NCBI GenBank assembly: GCA_963827315.1
Contig: CAWHAL010000002.1
Coordinates: 124,001 to 188,000, forward strand
Source of the DNA: CAVXEF01 sp963827315
Lineage (GTDB): Bacteria > Planctomycetota > Phycisphaerae > Sedimentisphaerales > Anaerobacaceae
Reading direction: 5' to 3'
Length of the DNA: 64,000 nt
A program made the position numbers and the translations under genes. Shown here piece by piece: positions 52,307 to 60,997 of the stretch (within the stretch, counting starts at the first letter, position 1; every line of letters begins with the position of its first letter). The notes beneath the pieces were generated by a model that worked only from the letters and a program-made list of their open reading frames with translations, ran no database searches and was not told where the DNA came from.

Positions 52307-53314
52307 ATGAATAAAACCTTCGGCGAGTCTGCCGCAGCAATGGTTGTCTACATTGGTTTCGCTGCCTACCTTTATCTTCCGCACTTCAAAAATTTCAACT
52401 CATCACAGTATCTTCTTGTGGTGAATGTCTTCCTCGCGGGGCTTGGCTGTTACGTCCTGAGTCGGCGGTGGGTGTCGAGCTTCTGGGGCTCATTATTTGC
52501 AGGAGTCATTTATGGCTTCGGGCCTTTTATGCTCTCACTGGCTAAATTTCACCCAACTGCTGGCCTGCTGGCAGCAAGTATCCCGTGGCTGTTCTGCCCG
52601 GCTGCGTTCGGGCCGAAAGCAAATTGGAGGTGGCTGAGAATACCGCTTTCAGCCCTGCCAGCTTTAATGATAATACTGTTTTTTCAGGTGTCCTCTCACT
52701 ACCGACTATTTGCAGCCCCAATACAAGCTCAGTTGCATTTGGCTGACCTCCTCAGCCTGGTGGCTCCGCTTGTCGCGGCTCAGCAAAGTGTGACTTTGGT
52801 CGGGTTCTATCATGTCCCGATAGCTGTACTTGCAATGGGATTTTCAATGCTCCTCGCCGCTCGGCGATTCAGCGTACTAACAATCTTTTGTCTGGGGATA
52901 GTATTGGCATCCTGTCAACCGCTGCTCGGCGTAAGCCCGATTATCTGGCTTAGCTTTCCTGCGCTGTGCTGCTCGGTAATTATCGGCGCAGGCCTGCAGG
53001 GACTTTGCTCGGCTGGCTTTGCCGACAAAAAATGGATATTGGTGAGTACAGCCTTTATGGCCGGGCTTTCTATCGTAACACTGCTATTGGCGACAAAGTT
53101 CTTTCAGATGCTTGCAGGCCTCGGTGATAAATACGCAAAGCTCTTTTTGGCAGACGCAAAAATGTACGTAGTCGGCACAATTGCGCTCTTGTTCATATTT
53201 TTTATAACCTGTGCAAAATTGCGTATCGCCGCCATTCGGCTGATTATCCTCTGCTCAACTCTGGCGGTTGACATATTTCTTGCCGCAAGATTTATCGTCG
53301 ACAGGATTCTCTAA
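52307..53314 (+). CDS. Multi-pass membrane protein of unknown function
   Basis: A 335-residue protein with about eight or nine predicted membrane helices covering nearly its whole length and few charged residues. The segment YLLVVNVFLAGLGCYVLSRR followed by WGSLFAGVIYGFGPFML looks like the start of large membrane glycosyltransferase/YfhO-type proteins, but the rest does not continue that fold and no catalytic motif is seen. It follows purM by 50 bases on the same strand. Function cannot be assigned. Confidence 0.65.
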   Translation: MNKTFGESAAAMVVYIGFAAYLYLPHFKNFNSSQYLLVVNVFLAGLGCYVLSRRWVSSFWGSLFAGVIYGFGPFMLSLAKFHPTAGLLAASIPWLFCPAAFGPKANWRWLRIPLSALPALMIILFFQVSSHYRLFAAPIQAQLHLADLLSLVAPLVAAQQSVTLVGFYHVPIAVLAMGFSMLLAARRFSVLTIFCLGIVLASCQPLLGVSPIIWLSFPALCCSVIIGAGLQGLCSAGFADKKWILVSTAFMAGLSIVTLLLATKFFQMLAGLGDKYAKLFLADAKMYVVGTIALLFIFFITCAKLRIAAIRLIILCSTLAVDIFLAARFIVDRIL

Positions 53315-53332
53315 AGGAAATGGAGAGCGAAT

Positions 53333-53614
53333 CTAAAACACTTCCCGTTCGACTGTGCCGAGGTAGAATCGGCCGTCTTTGTGCATAAAATCTATTATCT
53401 TATCGAACTGCTCATTTACGAATCGGCCGTTGTTGGAGACCACGGCGATGCCGATAACCGCGCTTGTTTTATTATCCTGATGGTCCACCTCAGAGATAGA
53501 TACATTGAATCTGCTTTTCAATCTGCCGATAAGACTTTTGACGATGCTTCGCTTTTCTTTGAGCGAACTTACCCCCTGCAAATGCAACTGTGTTGTCAAC
53601 ACGCCTACCATCAT
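53333..53614 (-). CDS. DUF503 family protein (YlxP-like)
   Basis: A 93-residue protein with the typical DUF503 outline: VGVLTTQLHLQGVSSLKEKRSIVKSLIGRLKSRFNVSISEVD, then IGIAVVSNN and a short C-terminus. Members are often near ribosome-maturation genes; the function is unknown. Here it lies 33 bases beyond the last gene of the phage module on the same strand and marks the return to ordinary chromosome. Confidence 0.88.
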   Translation of the reverse strand: MMVGVLTTQLHLQGVSSLKEKRSIVKSLIGRLKSRFNVSISEVDHQDNKTSAVIGIAVVSNNGRFVNEQFDKIIDFMHKDGRFYLGTVEREVF

Positions 53615-53647
53615 AATTGCATATTGTAGGCTTTGCTGGAGAGATTT

Positions 53648-54238
53648 TCAACCGTTCGAATTGGCCTTCACTTCCGCGACGATTTGGCGGGTCTCCGGCG
53701 ACTGGTTCTGCTGGGCCTGCTTGAAGGCAGCCACAGAGGATTCATTCTGCTTTTTGAATAGCTCATTGCCTTCAACAATTTCCTTCAAGGCCTTCGATTT
53801 GGTTTGGGCTTCCCTTAAGAATCCCACTGCCTTCGTTCCGTACACACCACCTAATAATGCACAGATGCCGATAGCCAGTTCAAACGCCGAATCCGCCAAC
53901 TTCCACACATCAGGCCGCGATGTCGATTCAGCCAAGGCCTGCTTCGCAAGTGTAGAATTCGATTGCGCAAGTATATCCTCAGCGGTCTCAGCCTGTGGAA
54001 ATTCATTGGGCAGTCCGAAATAGGCGGCAAAGGCCCTGCTTTGCAACTCAGAAAGTGTTGTCAAAGCCTGCAACTTTTCCGAAGCATTTTCACTCCTGGC
54101 GGCTTCAGCAGTTATTATCGCTGCTCGATTATGCAGCCAGGCATTTTGCTTTTGAGACTCGCTCGGTGCAAGCCGCAAACTTTCACAACCAATTGACACA
54201 AAACACAACGGAATTAGGAACGCAACAATCTTTTTCAT
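53648..54238 (-). CDS. Lipoprotein with internal membrane helix, end of phage module
   Basis: The 196-residue protein starts with a lipoprotein signal (VAFLIPLCFVSIGCESL). A helical middle follows, then a membrane helix (about residues 120-140: FELAIGICALLGGVYGTKAV) and a charged coiled-coil tail. No family is recognised. The place at the end of a phage structural operon, after another small membrane protein, would suit lysis or particle-release functions, but that is inference. Confidence 0.6.
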   Translation of the reverse strand: MKKIVAFLIPLCFVSIGCESLRLAPSESQKQNAWLHNRAAIITAEAARSENASEKLQALTTLSELQSRAFAAYFGLPNEFPQAETAEDILAQSNSTLAKQALAESTSRPDVWKLADSAFELAIGICALLGGVYGTKAVGFLREAQTKSKALKEIVEGNELFKKQNESSVAAFKQAQQNQSPETRQIVAEVKANSNG

Positions 54239-54254
54239 CGTTTCTCCTTCACAA

Positions 54255-54536
54255 TTAAAATGATTCTCGTGTCGCGCCTGACTTTGTTAAAGTCCTCTCG
54301 AGCGCTCGAATGCGATATTCGTAAGAAATGCTTTCAGCAGAAAGTGCCTCGAGCTTCTGCTCAAAGCTCTTCTGGCTCTGCAGCAGCGTACTCACATCGT
54401 GCTGCAGCAAATCGAGCTGACGTTGCAGGTTCACCCAGCTACCCACAATCAAAGCCGCCAGTAGCACCAGTTGAATCAACGTTGAAACATTTATTTGACG
54501 ATTAAGCTGCCAGGATTTCAAATTCTTCTCATCCAT
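54255..54536 (-). CDS. Small membrane protein with coiled coil, phage module
   Basis: A 93-residue protein: a polar start, one membrane helix (about residues 17-35: VSTLIQLVLLAALIVGSWV), and a long coiled coil (NLQRQLDLLQHDVSTLLQSQ...ALERTL). The layout resembles phage spanin or holin-accessory proteins, but sequence alone cannot prove it. It lies 2 bases after the previous gene and 16 before the lipoprotein gene. Confidence 0.55.
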   Translation of the reverse strand: MDEKNLKSWQLNRQINVSTLIQLVLLAALIVGSWVNLQRQLDLLQHDVSTLLQSQKSFEQKLEALSAESISYEYRIRALERTLTKSGATRESF

Positions 54537-54538
54537 TC

Positions 54539-54874
54539 TTACGCCGGTGCATAGAAAACATTTTTATCGCCCACGCGACACATCAATACATATGTCCCCG
54601 CTGGAAGTTGTCCATCCTGCAGAAAAGACTCAGCCAAATTCACCGCCTTCATCTGCGAGCCGTACTCGACCGGCAGTGAACCCGCCCCACCTATCTCTAC
54701 AGCTCGAACGTTATACCAATTGTAAGACGACAAACTTTTTATCTTAACAGCCCAAGCCGTCACCCTGGCTCCGGGAGAAGTAACAGCTAACGTTTCTTTG
54801 CTCTCCGGCGAACCCTGCCGGCTCAGCCGCTCAAGAAACTGCTGACTGTCTGTAACATTTTCGGCCCCGCTCAT
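54539..54874 (-). CDS. Small phage-module protein of unknown function
   Basis: A 111-residue protein with a helical start (DSQQFLERLSRQGSPESKE) and a beta-rich body (ARVTAWAVKIKSLSSYNWYNVRAVE, then GTYVLMCRVGDKNVFYAP). It overlaps the large hub-like gene by 4 bases (ATGA). The beta layout and VGDKNVFY suggest a short structural or attachment protein. No family is recognised. Confidence 0.55.
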   Translation of the reverse strand: MSGAENVTDSQQFLERLSRQGSPESKETLAVTSPGARVTAWAVKIKSLSSYNWYNVRAVEIGGAGSLPVEYGSQMKAVNLAESFLQDGQLPAGTYVLMCRVGDKNVFYAPA

Positions 54875-56709
54875 ACCTCAACCTTCCTACGCCGCACTAT
54901 CTTTAGATTCGTACACTGATTTCGAAAATCCATCTGAACCCGCGTAATCCTGTTTACGCTTCGGCTATCACCTCGGCAACTCAACAGGTCTCGACTCTCC
55001 GGACTGCACGTCACCCCATCACCAACTCTGTAATCAAAGGCCAGGTAGGGCGTCTGCACATCAACGGTCTCGATAATCTCAGACGCCGACCCAGCCCTCT
55101 TACGCAAAAATTCATATAAAGCAATGGTATCATCAGCCTCATCCGGCGTTCCCAGGGATTCATCTGATGAATTGGCAAAGATGCTTCTGTTTGAAACCTT
55201 GCGATATTTGAACTGCCTCGGCAGTGTAACAATATAGTTGACAACCGGTATAACTGAGTTCACCGGCCCATCGGCAACAACACAGCTTAACCTTTCGTCA
55301 CTTATCACCGATGCCGTAATCCTAAACTTCAACACCCCCTTTAACGCCGCAATCCACGCATCAATATCAAGCAAATCACTACTTAGCCATACGCCGCACT
55401 CATCGAGCAGATTGTTAAAGGCGTAAAGATACTGCCACCAATGCAATCCATTATCAAAAGACACCTCCAGAAAATAACCCAATGACTTGCCCTGCTTGTC
55501 GGTAGTTAGCGCAGGCCAGAACCGTCTTCGACGTTGAACGAAATTACTACTCTCGAAGATTTTCGAAAAATCAAACGCATCGCCTTGGTTATACGGTGGG
55601 CCGCTGTAGTCTCCCGCTTCATTGAGAACCCATTTTCGATATACATCTTTGACCTTATAGAAGTCCGGATTCGTCGTTGGTGAGAATGTGTCGTAGTTGG
55701 TACTTTCATCCCCAGGGTCCCACGCCTTCACCAATTCAAAAGTCGCTTCATAAATCTTAAAGTCACCCTGACCAATATACCTGTGTGTCACGGGAAAGAA
55801 GTTCTTTCTGCTGTGCAGCTTTGAAATGTTTGTCTTCGAGATACTAAACCGCTCACCCGCCTGCTGACAATTTAACTCAACAACCCTGCCAGTACCATTC
55901 TTATAGAATACAACCGCTTGCTCAGGTCCCGTCGACACAAACCGGGGCACGAACTCAAATCTCAACCCCGTTCGCTCACAACATCTCCTTAGTGCCTCTA
56001 ACAAGTCCAGACCTGTTACATCAAGGTCGCGGGCTGCCTGATTATCCGTCAGCGCTCTGAGCTGCTCAACTTTCGGCAACTGTAGCTGCCCATCCGACAG
56101 ATATTCACACAACAGATATTCAATTACCTCCGCATAGCTCCATAACTTACCCTTCGATGGCTCAACAGCAAACACCGTATAACTCCTGCCATTATGCTCT
56201 ATCGGCTCGATTGCAGCGTCAGCCCCTCCATCCGCGCTAAAAGTAGTATCCACACCGGAAAGAAACGCACTCGAGCCATCACCGCTTCTTATTCGCTGAC
56301 CATAAACAGTGACACGCCTTAGTTGTGAGCTAAAATCCCTCACAATAATCTCAACAAACTCACCATCCTCGTTAATTCTGGTTTCAATTCCTTCTATTTG
56401 CCCGACAAAGATAGCAAAACTAAAAGCTGATGCCCCAGGCACTAAACCGTTATAAACCTGTTCAATGCGAACACTTTTACCCATCCCAACTTCAGCCTCA
56501 ATGTCCTCGGCAGAAAATAACTCACCCTGAGAATAGCCAGCCGGATTATAAATCAATCTCGCCCAGCTAAACTCCGGCCAATCATCACGCACAATCTCCA
56601 CAACCTCAAGATAAGGACATAACGAACCGTCAACCAAAACCGAGACCGAAGCGCCGGGAACCGCAAGGCTTGTTTCTTCCGATTGAAAAAAGTCAACCCG
56701 ATTAGACAT
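54871..56709 (-). CDS. Large phage structural protein, baseplate-hub/gpD-like
   Basis: The largest gene of the module, 612 residues from the ATG at 56709. The N-terminal quarter has the pattern of phage late-control/hub proteins: SVLVDGSLCPYLEVVEIVRDD, WARLIYNPAG, SVRIEQVYNG, FVGQIEGIETRI and VEIIVRDFSSQL. A middle part follows with DVTGLDLLEALRRCCERTGLRFEFVP. This resembles gpD-type hubs, but the match is by layout only. The frame is open up to 56778, where it would overlap the upstream gene; GGGGG precedes the 56709 ATG. Confidence 0.6.
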   Translation of the reverse strand: MSNRVDFFQSEETSLAVPGASVSVLVDGSLCPYLEVVEIVRDDWPEFSWARLIYNPAGYSQGELFSAEDIEAEVGMGKSVRIEQVYNGLVPGASAFSFAIFVGQIEGIETRINEDGEFVEIIVRDFSSQLRRVTVYGQRIRSGDGSSAFLSGVDTTFSADGGADAAIEPIEHNGRSYTVFAVEPSKGKLWSYAEVIEYLLCEYLSDGQLQLPKVEQLRALTDNQAARDLDVTGLDLLEALRRCCERTGLRFEFVPRFVSTGPEQAVVFYKNGTGRVVELNCQQAGERFSISKTNISKLHSRKNFFPVTHRYIGQGDFKIYEATFELVKAWDPGDESTNYDTFSPTTNPDFYKVKDVYRKWVLNEAGDYSGPPYNQGDAFDFSKIFESSNFVQRRRRFWPALTTDKQGKSLGYFLEVSFDNGLHWWQYLYAFNNLLDECGVWLSSDLLDIDAWIAALKGVLKFRITASVISDERLSCVVADGPVNSVIPVVNYIVTLPRQFKYRKVSNRSIFANSSDESLGTPDEADDTIALYEFLRKRAGSASEIIETVDVQTPYLAFDYRVGDGVTCSPESRDLLSCRGDSRSVNRITRVQMDFRNQCTNLKIVRRRKVEV

Positions 56710-56761
56710 CAAAAACCCCCTGAAACAAACACTTAATCCTGCACAAAGGTAACACCCCAGC

Positions 56762-57454
56762 CTACACCGCCTGAGCACTCAGTATATCTATTGCTGCAGG
56801 GTGCTCGGCAGAGATTCCAACCTTAACTTCCGCAAAAGAACCGTCATCCACCCCCTCGGCATCTTCGGCTCTTACCACAAACAGATACCTGCCGGCCTGC
56901 AGTGTGTTGGTCTGGTAGCTGTAAAACTTCCTCCCCGCATACGTAATTACAGCAACCGCATTTCGATAGTTAATCTGTCCCGTCCCACCGTCATAATAGA
57001 TTTTGAAACACAAAGGTTTACTCCCCTGTTCAAGGGGGCTGTAAAACCAAATGAGTTTTACCTTACCGCCTTCCATTTGCCCTGCTTTTACCAGAAAAAT
57101 GTCGTTAGGTTCAGCCGGTGCTAAATCACCATTCTCATCTATCACAACCTTAACGGCAGCAGCTAAACTCTGCTCCTCACTGCCGCAATTATTGGCCCGA
57201 TGGACCACATAAAGATACGCTGTGTCCGCTTTATGACTAACATAATCAGGCGGGCCAATTTGCAAAGCATCCACCTCGTCTACAGCCAATATATTATCAA
57301 AGTCTACTGCATCGATACTTAGACCACAATAAAGCACCGCGCATCCATTTACCCGAGGCCAAAACCAACCCAAAGTCAAAACCGTCCCCAGTTTAAAAGC
57401 ATTGGACGTCATCCCCACAAGTAGGGCATCTTTTAGAAATTTGGTTTCCATCAA
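56762..57454 (-). CDS. FN3-like phage structural protein
   Basis: A 230-residue protein with fibronectin-III-like strands. Its second half, FKIYYDGGTGQINYRNAVAVI and then LQAGRYLFVVRAEDAEGVDDGSFAEV, matches the 258-residue protein at 59828-60604 in the same order, so the two are paralogues. Likely a fibre or decoration protein that contacts surfaces. It overlaps the upstream gene by 4 bases. Confidence 0.6.
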   Translation of the reverse strand: MMETKFLKDALLVGMTSNAFKLGTVLTLGWFWPRVNGCAVLYCGLSIDAVDFDNILAVDEVDALQIGPPDYVSHKADTAYLYVVHRANNCGSEEQSLAAAVKVVIDENGDLAPAEPNDIFLVKAGQMEGGKVKLIWFYSPLEQGSKPLCFKIYYDGGTGQINYRNAVAVITYAGRKFYSYQTNTLQAGRYLFVVRAEDAEGVDDGSFAEVKVGISAEHPAAIDILSAQAV

Positions 57455-57941
57455 CCTGAAACCCTTGTAATCGCTGCCTCCTCATCGACCGGCGTATGCG
57501 TCAGGATGACGGTTTCGCCATCATCATCATAATATTGAATCTCGCCGGTGCTTTTATTCTGCACAGCCTTATTGACAAGCATTTTTGCTGCTTTTTCAAA
57601 AAATTCACTGCTGGCAAATCTATTTTCAATCGAAAAGGTTGCAAGCACAGCATTTACTGTTTCGCCATCAATAACCGCTCCAACGAGAACAATGGAATAA
57701 TCGTGTCTTGGCGCATAAAAGACGTCCACACTCAAATCTATTTTACAGCTGTGAATTCCTGTAACACTATCAAAGTCCTCGGCACCGTTATCCCAGCAGT
57801 ACTCTGGACAGCATTATCATCCTTGTATACGCGAATCTCTCCATCGGTTGCGCGAGTAATTGCTGCACCATTTTTGTCATTAGTTGTCCAACAAAAATAA
57901 ACCAACGAATCTTCAGCAAAATCACCTAAATACATACTCAT
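57451..57941 (-). pseudogene. Phage structural gene split by a one-base frame change
   Basis: The first frame (57941-57738) gives MSMYLGDFAEDSLVYF, ITRATDGEIRVYKDDNAVQS, then stops after an odd tail. In the neighbouring frame the same DNA reads AEDFDSVTGIHSCKIDLSVDVFYAP, joining smoothly to the second frame (57735-57451: DYSIVLVGAVIDGETVNAVLATFSIENRF). The sum is the well-known layout LGDFAED, VYKD, GIH, ID, YxV, V-N-A-V-L, F-x-I-E-N-R of a recurrent phage/planctomycete structural family of about 160 residues. One base is missing near 57780-57790, by mutation or sequence error. Confidence 0.8.
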
Positions 57942-58654
57942 CGTGCCAATCCTTTCCCGATTAAAAGACTCCCTGAAGCCAAAGAACCATTTACCAGCGG
58001 TCGCACCGCAATCTGATTGAAATCGAATTCATCAAGGTAAACTCTTATGGTAGTAAGTGGATGGTTATTGTAGAAACTAAGTCTAACTCTCGAAACAACA
58101 AATGACCCATCGGGTATGCTCTGTTCATTCCATTCGCCTTTAGTAAACGCCCCATTATAAACATTGTGCCAGCCACCTTCATAGTAAACATCCACATCAA
58201 CTAACGTAATATAACTGCTGGTATATGTGTCGATGTAAAATCTAATCTTATTACATAATGTCGCAGGAAGTACGACTAATTCGATAAAGGAACTCCAACT
58301 TTGTTTCAATATGGAACGATATGCAGATGTACCTGTATTTTCATCATACACCATTGATACATTTACCCAATCTAATACAGAGACAGTGGCAGTTCCGGTA
58401 GCGCCTCCTGCCGGATTATAATTACCAACAGGGTCTCCGACTCCCCCATACAGCCAATATCCACCAGTGCCCCAACCAAGGTGATTTGTTATATACCAGT
58501 AACCACCCTCGTGCCAAAGGAAGTATGCACCATCCTCTCTGTAATAGTAATCCTCACCATTATATTCACCCGCATAAAGATAATCACCGATTGCATTGGG
58601 ATCTAAAGTGCCAGTTACCTTTATTCTATATCCTGACGGTGATTTCCAGCTCAT
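57938..58654 (-). CDS. Tyr/Gly/Trp-rich phage fibre-like protein
   Basis: A 238-residue protein. The first about 95 residues contain VTGTLDPNAIGDYLYAG, EYNGEDYYYREDGAYFLWH, GYWYITNHLGWGTGGYW and GNYNPAGGATGTATVSV, an aromatic repeat-like module that recurs in planctomycete surface and phage proteins. The rest is a jelly-roll-like beta domain (FIELVVLPATLCNKIRFYI, VYYEGGWHNVYNG, VVSRVRLSFYNN). Likely a receptor-binding or fibre protein. It overlaps both neighbours by 4 bases. Confidence 0.6.
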   Translation of the reverse strand: MSWKSPSGYRIKVTGTLDPNAIGDYLYAGEYNGEDYYYREDGAYFLWHEGGYWYITNHLGWGTGGYWLYGGVGDPVGNYNPAGGATGTATVSVLDWVNVSMVYDENTGTSAYRSILKQSWSSFIELVVLPATLCNKIRFYIDTYTSSYITLVDVDVYYEGGWHNVYNGAFTKGEWNEQSIPDGSFVVSRVRLSFYNNHPLTTIRVYLDEFDFNQIAVRPLVNGSLASGSLLIGKGLAR

Positions 58655-58947
58655 TCCGCATCTACCTCAAATTCCAAAACATCATCAAGCTGACTTCGGA
58701 TAGCTTCGTCAGCTTGCATTTGTGCCTTTGCTCGCTGAGCCTTGGACTTTATCACATCCTTGATTTTTTGAACCGTAATTGGAAAATCAATTCTAAGGCC
58801 GTAGGTCGGCGACTCAGGATATTCAGGAAACCTAACGTCAAACTGCACAACGTCCTTTGTATCGGTTATACTCCCTTTCTCATCAACTATATCCGCCGTG
58901 AACCTGTGTATTTGACTTTGCTGAACTTTTACTAACGCGGTCTTCAT
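58651..58947 (-). CDS. Small phage-module protein
   Basis: A 98-residue protein with a beta-rich first half (HRFTADIVDEKGSI, YGLRIDFPITVQ) and a helical, charged second half (IKDVIKSKAQRAKAQMQADEAIRSQLDD). No family is recognised; it may be an assembly chaperone or adaptor for the fibre protein that overlaps it. Confidence 0.5.
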   Translation of the reverse strand: MKTALVKVQQSQIHRFTADIVDEKGSITDTKDVVQFDVRFPEYPESPTYGLRIDFPITVQKIKDVIKSKAQRAKAQMQADEAIRSQLDDVLEFEVDAE

Positions 58948-58966
58948 CTTCTATAAAACGAGGCTT

Positions 58967-59755
58967 TTATCCTTCCTCTGTCCATGTGCCATTCTTAGCT
59001 ACTGTCACCCAGTCACCGTTCGAATCTGCAACCAGTGTAATACATCTTCCAATTACATTAGCCGATTTATACTTACCCGCCGTTTGGCCGCTGTCGTCCC
59101 GAATAGCCGCTGTGCCTGGATCGACACGCAGCTCTTGCGATGCCTGGACCGCAAACGTAAATACAATCCCTGCTGCCGCCGACGCTGGCAGAGTAAGCTT
59201 CACTGCCCCTGCAGCCCCAAAATTCGTATGGACACTACCAGACTCAGCAGCCGTAAGTGTATCTTCGCTCACATGTGCTTCGATGGTCTTTCTAATTCCA
59301 CCTGCCCCGTAGGGAACCACAAAACTATGCCCAACACGACAGTCTGTTATCGAATCAATGTCACCGTTCGACGTAGTAACCTTAGCCAGTCTAATATGCG
59401 GTGTGGTCCCCATATCAGGAAAACCACTGTACTCGTTGGTTACCAAAGTTCCGCTCGAATTCAAATAAATATATATGTTGGCCTTGTCATCAGCCAACGT
59501 GTTGCCCGATGAGCCAGCATAGCTAACCAGTGAGTTACCCAGCCAGAATTTGCCGCCCTTTACACCAATGTCCAACCCGTCTTCATCGTAAACACGCAAG
59601 TCGTTTGCCCGCCTTGCCGCAAGAAGCAGCCGGTACAGCAACTTCCTGAACTGCAGATAATAAGGAGATGTGCCGGTCGGTATATACTCGACTCCAGTCT
59701 CACTATCAGACTGCATATTCAGCAATTCATTGTCGGATGGATAAACTTCCGCCAT
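58967..59755 (-). CDS. Phage tail-fibre-like structural protein
   Basis: A 262-residue protein. It has YYLQFRKLLYRLLLAARRANDLRVYDEDGLDIGVKGG, a short collagen-free shaft, and beta segments typical of fibre proteins (SSGNTLADDKANIYIYLNSSGTLV, LPASAAAGIVFTFAVQASQELRV, GRCITLVADSNGDWVTVAKNGTW). These are common in phage and planctomycete fibre-type proteins. It lies 19 bases before the next gene. Confidence 0.6.
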   Translation of the reverse strand: MAEVYPSDNELLNMQSDSETGVEYIPTGTSPYYLQFRKLLYRLLLAARRANDLRVYDEDGLDIGVKGGKFWLGNSLVSYAGSSGNTLADDKANIYIYLNSSGTLVTNEYSGFPDMGTTPHIRLAKVTTSNGDIDSITDCRVGHSFVVPYGAGGIRKTIEAHVSEDTLTAAESGSVHTNFGAAGAVKLTLPASAAAGIVFTFAVQASQELRVDPGTAAIRDDSGQTAGKYKSANVIGRCITLVADSNGDWVTVAKNGTWTEEG

Positions 59756-59827
59756 AGTTAAAACTCCTTCAATCCTCTCAATATTTGACCCAACGCTTTA
59801 TATAGGGTCTCGACCCCTCACTTCCTG

Positions 59828-60604
59828 TCAGTCAATTCTCATAACTAACTCATTCGTCTGCTTATCGTACGATAACACACTAAGTTCTTCAGCAGGTCTC
59901 GCCGCTGGCATTACCGCGATTTGACCTGTCTCGCTGCTGGTACTCTCATTGCCAGCTTCGTCGCTAACCCTAATACCAAACTTGTAAACGCCGGAGCTTA
60001 ATGGTGGGCTCACCCACTCAAATACCTCCGCATCAAAACCAAACAGCCCACCTCCAAAACAACCTATTCCAAAGCCGACTGCCGCCGCACCATCATATCC
60101 AAAGTCGCTCGAGCCGAACTTGCTCATTCCAAATCCACCCTTATCCTGCCAAGCTGACCAAACTCGTATAGGCCCCTCACTGACAGTATTGCCGTAATCA
60201 ATTTCCCCCGTGCCATTATCAGAGTAAATCCTAACTATCCCGCCAGCCAGCAGTCTCTGACCACGCAACATCCTGACTCTCACTCTGCCGCTCTCGCCAA
60301 TCGATGAACCCAACTCGCTGCTAAAGTCAACATACGCATCCTCAGCCTTAACCGCGAAAACTTCAATCCGAACCGCCGTTTCAAAAGAAGTAGGTATCAG
60401 AACAATCATTTGCCGCTGGTTAATCTCCACAGTAACACCGGCATACCGACCATTAACATAAACCTGATACAATTTATCATCCCATGAAGACTGCCACCTC
60501 ACCAAAGCTACCAGTGGCACCTTGTAACTATCACCGTCCGCCCAAACACCCCCGGCCAACGCAAACGCTCTTACTTTCTCTATTCCGTTGCTGATAAGTG
60601 ACAT
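59828..60604 (-). CDS. FN3-like phage structural protein, paralogue of 56762-57454
   Basis: A 258-residue protein with GTGEIDYGNTVSEGPIRVW, followed by a Gly-rich loop (GGFGMSKFGSSDFGYDG) and an FN3-like end: LSSGVYKFGIRVSDEAGNESTSSETGQIAV. The order VRIYSDNGTGEIDYGN, SGVYKFGIRVSDEAGNESTS parallels the 230-residue protein downstream. Possibly part of the particle's outer surface. Confidence 0.6.
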   Translation of the reverse strand: MSLISNGIEKVRAFALAGGVWADGDSYKVPLVALVRWQSSWDDKLYQVYVNGRYAGVTVEINQRQMIVLIPTSFETAVRIEVFAVKAEDAYVDFSSELGSSIGESGRVRVRMLRGQRLLAGGIVRIYSDNGTGEIDYGNTVSEGPIRVWSAWQDKGGFGMSKFGSSDFGYDGAAAVGFGIGCFGGGLFGFDAEVFEWVSPPLSSGVYKFGIRVSDEAGNESTSSETGQIAVMPAARPAEELSVLSYDKQTNELVMRID

Positions 60605-60611
60605 AACCCTA

Positions 60612-60983
60612 TTAAGCCATTAACTGTCTATAAACAATTTCATAATCACAGCACAAACCTGCACCGCTTTGACGTTCCTTGCTAATCCTAAGCACATCCA
60701 TACGAAGCTCGTCAAACTCTTCACCACTACTGGTTACCAATTTGTGTGTCTCGCCATCCATATAAGCCGATATAGCACCGATTCTATTATTCATTTGCGA
60801 TACGCTTCCAGCCTGCAATGAACCGCTTTGCTTTATCTCCCTGCCCCGGCCGCCCATATCAATGCTGAGCACTCCATCCAGCCCAGGCATCGTTCTCTCA
60901 ACTGAACCTCGCTTTAAACTGCCGACTTCAACCTTCAACTGCTGTTCGTCGAAGAGCCTCTGTCCATCTAAGGTAGTACCCAT
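60612..60983 (-). CDS. Small phage structural protein
   Basis: A 123-residue protein: VEVGSLKRGSVERTMPGLDGVLSIDMGGRGREIKQSGSLQ, then ISAYMDGETHKLVTSSG and DYEIVYRQL at the end. The layout (define a quantity, wrap a GREI-Q-G-L turn, close with a beta hairpin and Y-R-Q) resembles small tail or connector proteins, but no family is recognised with certainty. It sits between the 218-residue protein and the first FN3 protein. Confidence 0.5.
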   Translation of the reverse strand: MGTTLDGQRLFDEQQLKVEVGSLKRGSVERTMPGLDGVLSIDMGGRGREIKQSGSLQAGSVSQMNNRIGAISAYMDGETHKLVTSSGEEFDELRMDVLRISKERQSGAGLCCDYEIVYRQLMA

Positions 60984-60997
60984 TTCTTTTACCTTCG

